Numbered from the stretch's first letter, positions 1 to 12,357 are shown. The stretch is 64,000 nt of DNA from Henricia sp. BOLD:AAB3569 (GCA_037783545.1 JBBELK010000213.1:2046001-2110000), one strand, 5' to 3'. Numbers and translations: made by a program. The notes: generated from the letters alone by a model not told the origin.

Positions 1-442
1 TTGTTTTTTCGAGTAAAATATTGTTCTTTAGTAAACGTTTCAAATTACGCAAACATGTTAAGCATTCGTCTACGACCATACCACATTGAATACACCGGTT
101 CCCGTCTGATCACCGCAGTTAAGCAACGTTGGGCTCGGTCAGTACTTCGGTGGGACACCACCTGGGAATACCGAGTGTCGTAGGCACTTTTGTTTTTTCG
201 AGTAAAATATTGTTCTTCAGTAAACGTTTCAAATTACGCAAACATGTTAAGCATTCGTCTACGACCATACCACATTGAATACACCGGTTCCCGTCTGATC
301 ACCGCAGTTAAGCAACGTTGGGCTCGGTCAGTACTTCGGTGGGAGACCACCTGGGAATACCGAGTGTTTTAGGCACTTTTGTTTTTAGTAAAATATTGTT
401 CTTCTGTAAACGTTTCAAATTACGCAAACCTGTTAAGCTTTC

Positions 443-561
443 GTCTACGACCATACCACATTGAATACACCGGTTCCCGTCTGATCACCGCAGTTAAGCA
501 ACGTTGGGCTCGGTCATTACTTCGGTGGGAGACCACCTGGGAATACCGAGTGTCGTAGGCA
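443..561 (+). rRNA. 5S gene with loop E change G75T (probable pseudogene class)
   Basis: Reads GGTCATTAC instead of GGTCAGTAC. By alignment with vertebrate 5S, G75 is the bulged G of the loop E motif, which is contacted by TFIIIA and ribosomal protein uL18/L5. The same change is in 4937, 6437, 18974, 40935, 42060, 42621, 44307, 45057 and 46561. Otherwise this copy is consensus, and it has an intact terminator. Loss of function is inferred, not shown. Confidence 0.7.
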
Positions 562-631
562 CTTTTGTTTTGTCGAGTAAAATATTGTTCTTCAGTAAAC
601 GTTTAAAATTACGCAAACCTGTTAAGCTTTC
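562..631 (+). repeat. Recombinant A-to-B spacer, switch near the gene start
   Basis: Type A from the terminator through TTTAAAATT, then type B at the last marker (GCTTTCG). The switch lies between -22 and -4. It is the only spacer of this exact form I found. Confidence 0.75.
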
Positions 632-3600
632 GTCTACGACCATACCACATTGAATACACCGGTTCCCGTCTGATCACCGCAGTTAAGCAACGTTGGGCTC
701 GGTCAGTACTTCGGTGGGAGACCACCTGGGAATACCGAGTGTCGTAGGCACTTTTGTTTTTAGTAAAATATTGTTCTTCTGTAAACGTTTCAAATTACGC
801 AAACCTGTTAAGCTTTCGTCTACGACCATACCACATTGAATACACCGGTTCACGTATGATCACCGCAGTTAAGCAACGTTGGGCTCGGTCAGTACTTCGG
901 TGGGAGACCACCTGGGAATACCGAGTGTCGTAGGCACTTTTGTTTTGTCGAGTAAAATATTGTTCTTCAGTAAACGTTTAAAATTACGCAAACCTGTTAA
1001 GCATTCGTCTACGACCATACCACATTGAATACACCGGTTCCCGTCTGATCACCGCAGTTAAGCAACGTTGGGCTCGGTCAGTACTTCGGTGGGAGACCAC
1101 CTGGGAATACCGAGTGTTTTAGGCACTTTTGTTTTTAGTAAAATATTGTTCTTCTGTAAACGTTTCAAATTACGCAAACCTGTTAAGCTTTCGTCTACGA
1201 CCATACCACATTGAATACACCGGTTCCCGTCTGATCACCGCAGTTAAGCAACGTTGGGCTCGGTCAGTTCTTCGGTGGGAGACCACCTGGGAATACCGAG
1301 TGTCGTAGGCACTTTTGTTTTTAGTAAAATATTGTTCTTCTGTAAACGTTTCAAATTACGCAAACCTGTTAAGCTTTCGTCTACGACCATACCACATTGA
1401 ATACACCGGTTCCCGTCTGATCACCGCAGTTAAGCAACGTTGGGCTCGGTCAGTACTTCGGTGGGAGACCACCCGGGAATACCGAGTGTCGTAGGCACTT
1501 TTGTTTTTAGTAAAATATTGTTCTTCTGTAAACGTTTCAAATTACGAAAACCTATTAAGCTTTCGTCTACGACCATACCACATTGAATACACCGGTTCCC
1601 GTCTGATCACCGCAGTTAAGCAACGTTGGGCTCGGTCAGTACTTCGGTGGGAGACCACCTGGGAATACCGAGTGTCGTAGGCACTTTTGTTTTGTCGAGT
1701 AAAATATTGTTCTTCAGTAAACGTTTAAAATTACGCAAACCTGTTAAGCATTCGTCTACGACCATACCACATTGAATACACCGGTTCCCGTCTGATCACC
1801 GCAGTTAAGCAACGTTGGGCTCGGTCAGTACTTCGGTGGGAGACCACCTGGGAATACCGAGTGTTTTAGGCACTTTTGTTTTTAGTAAAATATTGTTCTT
1901 CTGTAAACGTTTCAAATTACGCAAACCTGTTAAGCTTTCGTCTACGACCATACCACATTGAATACACCGGTTCCCGTCTGATCACCGCAGTTAAGCAACG
2001 TTGGGCTCGGTCAGTACTTCGGTGGGAGACCACCTGGGAATACCGAGTGTCGTAGGCACTTTTGTTTTGTCGAGTAAAATATTGTTCTTCAGTAAACGTT
2101 TAAAATTACGCAAACCTGTTAAGCATTCGTCTACGACCATACCACATTGAATACACCGGTTCCCGTCTGATCACCGCAGTTAAGCAACGTTGGGCTCGGT
2201 CAGTACTTCGGTGGGAGACCACCTGGGAATACCGAGTGTCGTAGGCACTTTTGTTTTTAGTAAAATATTGTTCTTCTGTAAACGTTTCAAATTACGCAAA
2301 CCTGTTAAGCTTTCGTCTACGACCATACCACATTGAATACACCGGTTCCCGTCTGATCACCGCAGTTAAGCAACGTTGGGCTCGGTCAGTACTTCGGTGG
2401 GAGACCACCCGGGAATACCGAGTGTCGTAGGCACTTTTGTTTTTAGTAAAATATTGTTCTTCTGTAAACGTTTCAAATTACGCAAACCTGTTAAGCTTTC
2501 GTCTACGACCATACCACATTGAATACACCGGTTCCCGTCTGATCACCGCAGTTAAGCAACGTTGGGCTCGGTCAGTACTTCGGTGGGAGACCACCTGGGA
2601 ATACCGAGTGTCGTAGGCACTTTTGTTTTGTCGAGTAAAATATTGTTTTTCAGTAAACGTTTAAAATTACGCAAACCTGTTAAGCATTCGTCTACGACCA
2701 TACCACATTGAATACACCGGTTCCCGTCTGATCACCGCAGTTAAGCAACGTTGGGCTCGGTCAGTACTTCGGTGGGAGACCACCTGGGAATACCGAGTGT
2801 CGTAGGCACTTTTGTTTTTAGTAAAATATTGTTCTTCTGTAAACGTTTCAAATTACGCAAACCTGTTAAGCTTTCGTCTACGACCATACCACATTGAATA
2901 CACCGGTTCACGTATGATCACCGCAGTTAAGCAACGTTGGGCTCGGTCAGTACTTCGGTGGGAGACCACCTGGGAATACCGAGTGTCGTAGGCACTTTTG
3001 TTTTGTCGAGTAAAATATTGTTCTTCAGTAAACGTTTAAAATTACGCAAACCTGTTAAGCATTCGTCTGCGACCATACCACATTGAATACACCGGTTCCC
3101 GTCTGATCACCGCAGTTAAGCAACGTTGGGCTCGATCAGTACTTCGGTGGGAGACCACCTGGGAATACCGAGTGTTTTAGGCACTTTTGTTTTTAGTAAA
3201 ATATTGTTCTTCTGTAAACGTTTCAAATTACGCAAACCTGTTAAGCTTTCGTCTACGACCATACCACATTGAATACAACGGTTCCCGTCTGATCACCGCA
3301 GTTAAGCAACGTTGGGCTCGGTCAGTACTTCGGTGGGAGACCACCTGGGAATACCGAGTGTCGTAGGCACTTTTGTTTTGTCGAGTAAAATATTGTTCTT
3401 CAGTAAACGTTTAAAATTACGCAAACCTGTTAAGCATTCGTCTACGACCATACCACATTGAATACACCGGTTCCCGTCTGATCACCGCAGTTAAGCAACG
3501 TTGGGCTCGGTCAGTACTTCGGTGGGAGACCACCTGGGAATACCGAGTGTCGTAGGCACTTTTGTTTTTAGTAAAATATTGTTCTTCTGTAAACGTTTCA

Positions 3601-5805
3601 AATTACGCAAACCTGTTAAGCTTTCGTCTACGACCATACCACATTGAATACACCGGTTCCCGTCTGATCACCGCAGTTAAGCAACGTTGGGCTCGGTCAG
3701 TACTTCGGTGGGAGACCACCTGGGAATACCGAGTGTCGTAGGCACTTTTGTTTTTAGTAAAATATTGTTCTTCTGTAAACGTTTCAAATTACGCAAACCT
3801 GTTAAGCTTTCGTCTACGACCATACCACATTGAATACACCGGTTCCCGACTGATCACCGCAGTTAAGCAACGTTGGGCTCGGTCAGTACTTCGGTGGGAG
3901 ACCACCTGGGAATACCGAGTGTCGTAGGCACTTTTGTTTTGTCGAGTAAAATATTGTTCTTCAGTAAACGTTTAAAATTACGCAAACCTGTTAAGCATTC
4001 GTCTACGACCATACCACATTGAATACATCGGTTCCCGTCTGATCACCGCAGTTAAGCAACGTTGGGCTCGGTCAGTACTTCGGTGGGAGACCACCTGGGA
4101 ATACCGAATGTCGTAGGCACTTTTGTTTTTAGTAAAATATTGTTCTTCTGTAAACGTTTCAAATTACGCAAACCTGTTAAGCTTTCGTCTACGACCATAC
4201 CACATTGAATACACCGGTTCCCGTCTGATCACCGCAGTTAAGCAACGTTGGGCTGGGTCAGTACTTCGGTGGGAGACCACCTGGGAATACCGAGTGTCGT
4301 AGGCACTTTTGTTTTTAGTAAAATATTGTTCTTCTGTAAACGTTTCAAATTACGCAAACCTGTTAAGCTTTCGTCTACGACCATACCACATTGAATACAC
4401 CGGTTCCCGTCTGATCACCGCAGTTAAGCAACGTTGGGCTCGGTCAGTACTTCGGTGGGAGACCACCTGGGAATACCGAGTGTCGTAGGCACTTTTGTTT
4501 TGTCGAGTAAAATATTGTTCTTCAGTAAACGTTTAAAATTACGCAAACCTGTTAAGCATTCGTCTACGACCATACCACATTGAATACACCGGTTCCCGTC
4601 TGATCACCGCAGTTAAGCAACGTTGGGCTCGGTCAGTACTTCGGTGGGACACCACCTGGGAATACCGAGTGTCGTAGGCACTTTTGTTTTTTCGAGTAAA
4701 ATATTGTTCTTCAGTAAACGTTTCAAATTACGCAAACATGTTAAGCATTCGTCTACGACCATACCACATTGAATACACCGGTTCCCGTCTGATCACCGCA
4801 GTTAAGCAACGTTGGGCTCGGTCAGTACTTCGGTGGGAGACCACCTGGGAATACCGAGTGTTTTAGGCACTTTTGTTTTTAGTAAAATATTGTTCTTCTG
4901 TAAACGTTTCAAATTACGCAAACCTGTTAAGCTTTCGTCTACGACCATACCACATTGAATACACCGGTTCCCGTCTGATCACCGCAGTTAAGCAACGTTG
5001 GGCTCGGTCATTACTTCGGTGGGAGACCACCTGGGAATACCGAGTGTCGTAGGCACTTTTGTTTTGTCGAGTAAAATATTGTTCTTCAGTAAACGTTTAA
5101 AATTACGCAAACCTGTCAAGCATTCGTCTACGACCATACCACATTGAATACACCGGTTCCCGTCTGATCACCGCAGTTAAGCAACGTTGGGCTCGGTCAG
5201 TACTTCGGTGGGAGACCACCTGGGAATACCGAGTGTCGTAGGCACTTTTGTTTTTAGTAAAATATTGTTCTTCTGTAAACGTTTCAAATTACGCAAACCT
5301 GTTAAGCTTTCGTCTACGACCATACCACATTGAATACACCGGTTCCCGTCTGATCACCGCAGTTAAGCAACGTTGGGCTCGGTCAGTACTTCGGTGGGAG
5401 ACCACCTGGGAATACCGAGTGTCGTAGGCACTTTTGTTTTTAGTAAAATATTGTTCTTCTGTAAACGTTTCAAATTACGCAAACCTGTTAAGCTTTCGTC
5501 TACGACCATACCACATTGAATACACCGGTTCCCGTCTGATCACCGCAGTTAAGCAACGTTGGGCTCGGTCAGTACTTCGGTGGGAGACCACCTGGGAATA
5601 CCGAGTGTCGTAGGCACTTTTGTTTTGTCGAGTAAAATATTGTTCTTCAGTAAACGTTTAAAATTACGCAAACCTGTTAAGCATTCGTCTACGACCATAC
5701 CACATTGAATACACCGGTTCCCGTCTGATCACCGCAGTTAAGCAACGTTGGGCTCGGTCAGTACTTCGGTGGGAGACCACCTGGGAATACCGAGTGTCGT
5801 AGGCA

Positions 5806-5872
5806 CTTTTGTTTTTAGTAAAATATTGTTCTTCTGTAAACGTTTCAAATTACGCAAACCTGTTAAGCTTTC
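5806..5872 (+). repeat. Type B intergenic spacer (67 bp), example
   Basis: Marks of type B: GTTTTTAGTAAA (three bases shorter than A), TTCTTCTGT, TTTCAAATT, and GCTTTCG at the gene start. It produces a 186-bp step. It alternates with A in irregular patterns such as A-B-B-A-B. Sub-variants include TTTTTTGTAAA (before 24793, 27608, 30801, 33994, 37560) and TTCATCTG (after GAATTC genes in the 40-46 kb domain). Confidence 0.9.
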
Positions 5873-5991
5873 GTCTACGACCATACCACATTGAATACAC
5901 CGGTTCCCGTCTGATCACCGCAGTTAAGCAACGTTGGGCTCGGTCAGTACTTCGGTGGGAGACCACCTGGGAATACCGAGTGTCGTAGGCA
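5873..5991 (+). rRNA. 5S rRNA gene, consensus copy
   Basis: Reference copy for numbering. It matches the majority base at all 118 positions and aligns gap-free to vertebrate 5S (same length, 118 nt to the closing C plus one unpaired 3' base). Visible structure: helix I 1-9 with 110-118; helix II 14-21 with 57-65 and an unpaired T63; loop E strands 73-77 and 99-103 with G75 in place; helix IV 82-86 with 91-95 closed by a GAGA loop. The product is the 5S rRNA of the large ribosomal subunit, made by RNA polymerase III. The helix IV stem GGTGG/CCACC is fully complementary; vertebrate 5S has an unpaired A and a U-G pair there. A18 faces C60 in helix II. Confidence 0.98.
5922..5969 (+). promoter_or_regulatory. 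Internal control region (Box A, IE, Box C) of a 5S gene
   Basis: By position in the well-studied vertebrate type 1 Pol III promoter, Box A falls at 5S 50-64 (5922-5936), the intermediate element at 67-72 (5939-5944) and Box C at 80-97 (5952-5969). The sequence is clear for Box A (AGTTAAGCAACGTTG). The Box C region reads TCGGTGGGAGACCACCTG and differs from the vertebrate sequence at a few bases. TFIIIA is expected to bind here. One such region lies in each intact gene of the array; only the consensus copy is listed. Confidence 0.8.
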
Positions 5992-5992
5992 C

Positions 5993-6001
5993 TTTTGTTT
6001 T
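5993..6001 (+). terminator. Double Pol III terminator, TTTT-G-TTTT
   Basis: Immediately after the 5S 3' end (GGC-AC) there is T4, a G and a second T4 (T5 in B spacers). Pol III stops at T4 or longer, so the first run sets the 3' end and the second is a backup. The arrangement recurs after nearly every gene. In one subfamily (7373, 10367, 12425, 15419, 19910) the first run reads TCTT and only the second remains. In another (before 21789, 22918, 25733, 28548, 31741, 35307) the G is lost, giving one T8 run. Confidence 0.85.
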
Positions 6002-6031
6002 GTCGAGTAAAATATTGTTCTTCAGTAAACG

Positions 6032-6040
6032 TTTAAAATT
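6032..6040 (+). promoter_or_regulatory. TATA-like element TTTAAAATT at -30 to -22 (type A spacer)
   Basis: In type A spacers an A/T-only stretch lies 30 to 22 bases upstream of the first 5S base. Several animal and fungal 5S genes use a TATA-like element near -30 together with the internal promoter. In types B, M and C the same place reads TTTCAAATT. The core is conserved across hundreds of spacers apart from this A/C switch. Function is inferred from position only. Confidence 0.45.
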
Positions 6041-6180
6041 ACGCAAACCTGTTAAGCATTCGTCTACGACCATACCACATTGAATACACCGGTTCCCGTC
6101 TGATCACCGCAGTTAAGCAACGTTGGGCTCGGTCAGTACTTCGGTGGGACACCACCTGGGAATACCGAGTGTCGTAGGCA

Positions 6181-6250
6181 CTTTTGTTTTTTCGAGTAAA
6201 ATATTGTTCTTCAGTAAACGTTTCAAATTACGCAAACATGTTAAGCATTC
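6181..6250 (+). repeat. Type M intergenic spacer (70 bp), example
   Basis: Mosaic class: GTTTTTTCGAG and TTCTTCAGT like A, TTTCAAATT like B, a private CATG (AAACATGTTAAG), and GCATTCG like A. It precedes genes 68, 257, 4751, 6251, 23107, 25922, 28737, 31930, 35496 and 47128. It marks the first unit of each higher-order repeat copy between 23 and 39 kb, which makes it a useful phase marker. Confidence 0.85.
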
Positions 6251-7372
6251 GTCTACGACCATACCACATTGAATACACCGGTTCCCGTCTGATCACCGCA
6301 GTTAAGCAACGTTGGGCTCGGTCAGTACTTCGGTGGGAGACCACCTGGGAATACCGAGTGTTTTAGGCACTTTTGTTTTTAGTAAAATATTGTTCTTCTG
6401 TAAACGTTTCAAATTACGCAAACCTGTTAAGCTTTCGTCTACGACCATACCACATTGAATACACCGGTTCCCGTCTGATCACCGCAGTTAAGCAACGTTG
6501 GGCTCGGTCATTACTTCGGTGGGAGACCACCTGGGAATACCGAGTGTCGTAGGCACTTTTGTTTTGTCGAGTAAAATATTGTTCTTCAGTAAACGTTTAA
6601 AATTACGCAAACCTGTTAAGCATTCGTCTACGACCATACCACATTGAATACACCGGTTCCCGTCTGATCACCGCAGTTAAGCAACGTTGGGCTCGGTCAG
6701 TACTTCGGTGGGAGACCACCTGGGAATACCGAGTGTCGTAGGCACTTTTGTTTTTAGTAAAATATTGTTCTTCTGTAAACGTTTCAAATTACGCAAACCT
6801 GTTAAGCTTTCGTCTACGACCATACCACATTGAATACACCGGTTCCCGTCTGATCACCGCAGTTAAGCAACGTTGGGCTCGGTCAGTACTTCGGTGGGAG
6901 ACCACCTGGGAATACCGAGTGTCGTAGGCACTTTTGTTTTTAGTAAAATATTGTTCTTCTGTAAACGTTTCAAATTACGCAAACCTGTTAAGCTTTCGTC
7001 TACGACCATACCACATTGAATACACCGGTTCCCGTCTGATCACCGCAGTTAAGCAACGTTGGGCTCGGTCAGTACTTCGGTGGGAGACCACCTGGGAATA
7101 CCGAGTGTCGTAGGCACTTTTGTTTTGTCGAGTAAAATATTGTTCTTCAGTAAACGTTTAAAATTACGCAAACCTGTTAAGCATTCGTCTACGACCATAC
7201 CACATTGAATACACCGGTTCCCGTCTGATCACCGCAGTTAAGCAACGTTGGGCTCGGTCAGTACTTCGGTGGGAGACCACCTGGGAATACCGAGTGTCGT
7301 AGGCACTTTTGTTTTTAGTAAAATATTGTTCTTCTGTAAACGTTTCAAATTACGCAAACCTGTTAAGCTTTC

Positions 7373-7491
7373 GTCTACGACCATACCACATTGAATACAC
7401 CGGTTCCCGTCTGATCACCGCAGTTAAGCAACGTTGGGCTCGGTCAGTACTTCGGTGGGAGACCTCCTGGGAATACCGAGTGTCGTAGGCA
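7373..7491 (+). pseudogene. 5S copy with A93T and broken first terminator
   Basis: GACCTCC replaces GACCACC (A93T, in Box C and pairing with T84 in helix IV), and the first terminator reads GCACTCTTG. The two changes are linked in all five members (7373, 10367, 12425, 15419, 19910). A transcript would have a weakened helix IV and a 3' extension to the next T5. Confidence 0.55.
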
Positions 7492-10400
7492 CTCTTGTTT
7501 TTAGTAAAATATTGTTCTTCTGTAAACGTTTCAAATTACGCAAACCTGTTAAGCTTTCGTCTACGACCATACCACATTGAATACACCGGTTCCCGTCTGA
7601 TCACCGCAGTTAAGCAACGTTGGGCTCGGTCAGTACTTCGGTGGGAGACCACCTGGGAATACCGAGTGTTTTAGGCACTTTTGTTTTTAGTAAAATATTG
7701 TTCTTCTGTAAACGTTTCAAATTACGCAAACCTGTTAAGCTTTCGTCTACGACCATACCACATTGAATACACCGGTTCCCGTCTGATCACCGCAGTTAAG
7801 CAACGTTGGGCTCGGTCAGTACTTCGGTGGGAGACCACCTGGGAATACCGAGTGTCGTAGGCACTTTTGTTTTGTCGAGTAAAATATTGTTCTTCAGTAA
7901 ACGTTTAAAATTACGCAAACCTGTTAAGCATTCGTCTACGACCATACCACATTGAATACACCGGTTCCCGTCTGATCACCGCAGTTAAGCAACGTTGGGC
8001 TCGGTCAGTACTTCGGTGGGAGACCACCTGGGAATACCGAGTGTCGTAGGCACTTTTGTTTTTAGTAAAATATTGTTCTTCTGTAAACGTTTCAAATTAC
8101 GCAAACCTGTTAAGCTTTCGTCTACGACCATACCACATTGAATACACCGGTTCTCGTCTGATCACCGCAGTTAAGCAACGTTGGGCTCGGTCAGTACTTC
8201 GGTGGGAGACCACCCGGGAATACCGAGTGTCGTAGGCACTTTTGTTTTTAGTAAAATATTGTTCTTCTGTAAACGTTTCAAATTACGCAAACCTGTTAAG
8301 CTTTCGTCTACGACCATACCACATTGAATACACCGGTTCCCGTCTGATCACCGCAGTTAAGCAACGTTGGGCTCGGTCAGTACTTCGGTGGGAGACCACC
8401 TGGGAATACCGAGTGTCGTAGGCACTTTTGTTTTGTCGAGTAAAATATTGTTCTTCAGTAAACGTTTAAAATTACGCAAACCTGTTAAGCATTCGTCTAC
8501 GACCATACCACATTGAATACACCGGTTCCCGTCTGATCACCGCAGTTAAGCAACGTTGGGCTCGGTCAGTACTTCGGTGGGAGACCACCTGGGAATACCG
8601 AGTGTCGTAGGCACTTTTGTTTTTAGTAAAATATTGTTCTTCTGTAAACGTTTCAAATTACGCAAACCTGTTAAGCTTTCGTCTACGACCATACCACATT
8701 GAATACACCGGTTCACGTATGATCACCGCAGTTAAGCAACGTTGGGCTCGGTCAGTACTTCGGTGGGAGACCACCTGGGAATACCGAGTGTCGTAGGCAC
8801 TTTTGTTTTGTCGAGTAAAATATTGTTCTTCAGTAAACGTTTAAAATTACGCAAACCTGTTAAGCATTCGTCTACGACCATACCACATTGAATACACCGG
8901 TTCCCGTCTGATCACCGCAGTTAAGCAACGTTGGGCTCGGTCAGTACTTCGGTGGGAGACCACCTGGGAATACCGAGTGTTTTAGGCACTTTTGTTTTTA
9001 GTAAAATATTGTTCTTCTGTAAACGTTTCAAATTACGCAAACCTGTTAAGCTTTCGTCTACGACCATACCACATTGAATACAACGGTTCCCGTCTGATCA
9101 CCGCAGTTAAGCAACTTTGGGCTCGGTCAGTACTTCGGTGGGAGACCACCTGGGAATACCGAGTGTCGTAGGCACTTTTGTTTTGTCGAGTAAAATATTG
9201 TTCTTCAGTAAACGTTTAAAATTACGCAAACCTGTTAAGCATTCGTCTACGACCATACCACATTGAATACACCGGTTCCCGTCTGATCACCGCAGTTAAG
9301 CAACGTTGGGCTCGGTCAGTACTTCGGTGGGAGACCACCTGGGAATACCGAGTGTCGTAGGCACTTTTGTTTTTAGTAAAATATTGTTCTTCTGTAAACG
9401 TTTCAAATTACGCAAACCTGTTAAGCTTTCGTCTACGACCATACCACATTGAATACACCGGTTCCCGTCTGATCACCGCAGTTAAGCAACGTTGGGCTCG
9501 GTCAGTACTTCGGTGGGAGACCACCCGGGAATACCGAGTGTCGTAGGCACTTTTGTTTTTAGTAAAATATTGTTCTTCTGTAAACGTTTCAAATTACGCA
9601 AACCTGTTAAGCTTTCGTCTACGACCATACCACATTGAATACACCGGTTCCCGTCTGATCACCGCAGTTAAGCAACGTTGGGCTCGGTCAGTACTTCGGT
9701 GGGAGACCACCTGGGAATACCGAGTGTCGTAGGCACTTTTGTTTTGTCGAGTAAAATATTGTTCTTCAGTAAACGTTTAAAATTACGCAAACCTGTTAAG
9801 CATTCGTCTACGACCATACCACATTGAATACACCGGTTCCCGTCTGATCACCGCAGTTAAGCAACGTTGGGCTCGGTCAGTACTTCGGTGGGAGACCACC
9901 TGGGAATACCGAGTGTCGTAGGCACTTTTGTTTTTAGTAAAATATTGTTCTTCTGTAAACGTTTCAAATTACGCAAACCTGTTAAGCTTTCGTCTACGAC
10001 CATACCACATTGAATACACCGGTTCCCGTCTGATCACCGCAGTTAAGCAACGTTGGGCTCGGTCAGTACTTCGGTGGGAGACCACCTGGGAATACCGAGT
10101 GTCGTAGGCACTTTTGTTTTTAGTAAAATATTGTTCTTCTGTAAACGTTTCAAATTACGCAAACCTGTTAAGCTTTCGTCTACGACCATACCACATTGAA
10201 TACACCGGTTCCCGTCTGATCACCGCAGTTAAGCAACGTTGGGCTCGGTCAGTACTTCGGTGGGAGACCACCTGGGAATACCGAGTGTCGTAGGCACTTT
10301 TGTTTTGTCGAGTAAAATATTGTTCTTCAGTAAACGTTTAAAATTACGCAAACCTGTTAAGCATTCGTCTACGACCATACCACATTGAATACACCGGTTC

Positions 10401-12357
10401 CCGTCTGATCACCGCAGTTAAGCAACGTTGGGCTCGGTCAGTACTTCGGTGGGAGACCTCCTGGGAATACCGAGTGTCGTAGGCACTCTTGTTTTTAGTA
10501 AAATATTGTTCTTCTGTAAACGTTTCAAATTACGCAAACCTGTTAAGCTTTCGTCTACGACCATACCACATTGAATACACCGGTTCCCGTCTGATCACCG
10601 CAGTTAAGCAACGTTGGGCTCGGTCAGTACTTCGGTGGGAGACCACCTGGGAATACCGAGTGTTTTAGGCACTTTTGTTTTTAGTAAAATATTGTTCTTC
10701 TGTAAACGTTTCAAATTACGCAAACCTGTTAAGCTTTCGTCTACGACCATACCACATTGAATACACCGGTTCCCGTCTGATCACCGCAGTTAAGCAACGT
10801 TGGGCTCGGTCAGTACTTCGGTGGGAGACCACCTGGGAATACCGAGTGTCGTAGGCACTTTTGTTTTGTCGAGTAAAATATTGTTCTTCAGTAAACGTTT
10901 AAAATTACGCAAACCTGTTAAGCATTCGTCTACGACCATACCACATTGAATACACCGGTTCCCGTCTGATCACCGCAGTTAAGCAACGTTGGGCTCGGTC
11001 AGTACTTCGGTGGGAGACCACCTGGGAATACCGAGTGTCGTAGGCACTTTTGTTTTTAGTAAAATATTGTTCTTCTGTAAACGTTTCAAATTACGCAAAC
11101 CTGTTAAGCTTTCGTCTACGACCATACCACATTGAATACACCGGTTCCCGTCTGATCACCGCAGTTAAGCAACGTTGGGCTCGGTCAGTACTTCGGTGGG
11201 AGACCACCCGGGAATACCGAGTGTCGTAGGCACTTTTGTTTTTAGTAAAATATTGTTCTTCTGTAAACGTTTCAAATTACGCAAACCTGTTAAGCTTTCG
11301 TCTACGACCATACCACATTGAATACACCGGTTCCCGTCTGATCACCGCAGTTAAGCAACGTTGGGCTCGGTCAGTACTTCGGTGGGAGACCACCTGGGAA
11401 TACCGAGTGTCGTAGGCACTTTTGTTTTGTCGAGTAAAATATTGTTCTTCAGTAAACGTTTAAAATTACGCAAACCTGTTAAGCATTCGTCTACGACCAT
11501 ACCACATTGAATACACCGGTTCCCGTCTGATCACCGCAGTTAAGCAACGTTGGGCTCGGTCAGTACTTCGGTGGGAGACCACCTGGGAATACCGAGTGTC
11601 GTAGGCACTTTTGTTTTTAGTAAAATATTGTTCTTCTGTAAACGTTTCAAATTACGCAAACCTGTTAAGCTTTCGTCTACGACCATACCACATTGAATAC
11701 ACCGGTTCACGTATGATCACCGCAGTTAAGCAACGTTGGGCTCGGTCAGTTCTTCGGTGGGAGACCACCTGGGAATACCGAGTGTCGTAGGCACTTTTGT
11801 TTTGTCGAGTAAAATATTGTTCTTCAGTAAACGTTTAAAATTACGCAAACCTGTTAAGCATTCGTCTACGACCATACCACATTGAATACACCGGTTCCCG
11901 TCTGATCACCGCAGTTAAGCAACGTTGGGCTCGGTCAGTACTTCGGTGGGAGACCACCTGGGAATACCGAGTGTCGTAGGCACTTTTGTTTTTAGTAAAA
12001 TATTGTTCTTCTGTAAACGTTTCAAATTACGCAAACCTGTTAAGCTTTCGTCTACGACCATACCACATTGAATACACCGGTTCCCGTCTGATCACCGCAG
12101 TTAAGCAACGTTGGGCTCGGTCAGTACTTCGGTGGGAGACCACCTGGGAATACCGAGTGTCGTAGGCACTTTTGTTTTGTCGAGTAAAATATTGTTCTTC
12201 AGTAAACGTTTAAAATTACGCAAACCTGTTAAGCATTCGTCTACGACCATACCACATTGAATACACCGGTTCCCGTCTGATCACCGCAGTTAAGCAACGT
12301 TGGGCTCGGTCAGTACTTCGGTGGGAGACCACCTGGGAATACCGAGTGTCGTAGGCA
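7373..12357 (+). rRNA. 5S rRNA genes 40-66 (first copy of the 27-unit duplication)
   Basis: Gene starts: 7373, 7559, 7745, 7934, 8120, 8306, 8495, 8681, 8870, 9056, 9245, 9431, 9617, 9806, 9992, 10178, 10367, 10553, 10739, 10928, 11114, 11300, 11489, 11675, 11864, 12050, 12239. Marker order: A93T with broken first terminator (7373, 10367); C112T+G113T (7559, 8870, 10553); C34T+T96C (8120); C35A+C39A (8681, 11675); C28A+G61T (9056); T96C alone (9431, 11114); A77T (11675). The same markers recur in the same order 5,052 bp downstream, starting at 12425. Confidence 0.96.

Larger units (their letters stand above)
5992..6061 (+). repeat. Type A intergenic spacer (70 bp), example
   Basis: Marks of type A: GTTTTGTCGAG after the terminator, TTCTTCAGT in the middle, TTTAAAATT near -26, CCTG, then GCATTCG at the gene start. 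It produces a 189-bp step. It precedes a large share of the genes and is the only class seen in runs, for example before 20660, 20849 and 21038. Confidence 0.9.
68..7305 (+). rRNA. 5S rRNA genes 1-39
   Basis: Thirty-nine 5S genes, each 119 nt from its start: 68, 257, 443, 632, 818, 1007, 1193, 1379, 1565, 1754, 1940, 2129, 2315, 2501, 2690, 2876, 3065, 3251, 3440, 3626, 3812, 4001, 4187, 4373, 4562, 4751, 4937, 5126, 5312, 5498, 5687, 5873, 6062, 6251, 6437, 6626, 6812, 6998, 7187. Variants: G89C at 68, 4562, 6062. C112T+G113T (gtgttttaggc) at 257, 1007, 1754, 3065, 4751, 6251. Loop E G75T at 443, 4937, 6437. C35A+C39A at 818 and 2876. T96C (CCCGGG) at 1379 and 2315. A5G at 3065. C28A at 3251. 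T38A at 3812. The segment from 4562 repeats from 6062 (8 units, 1,500 bp). Type M spacers precede 68, 257, 4751 and 6251. Confidence 0.96.
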
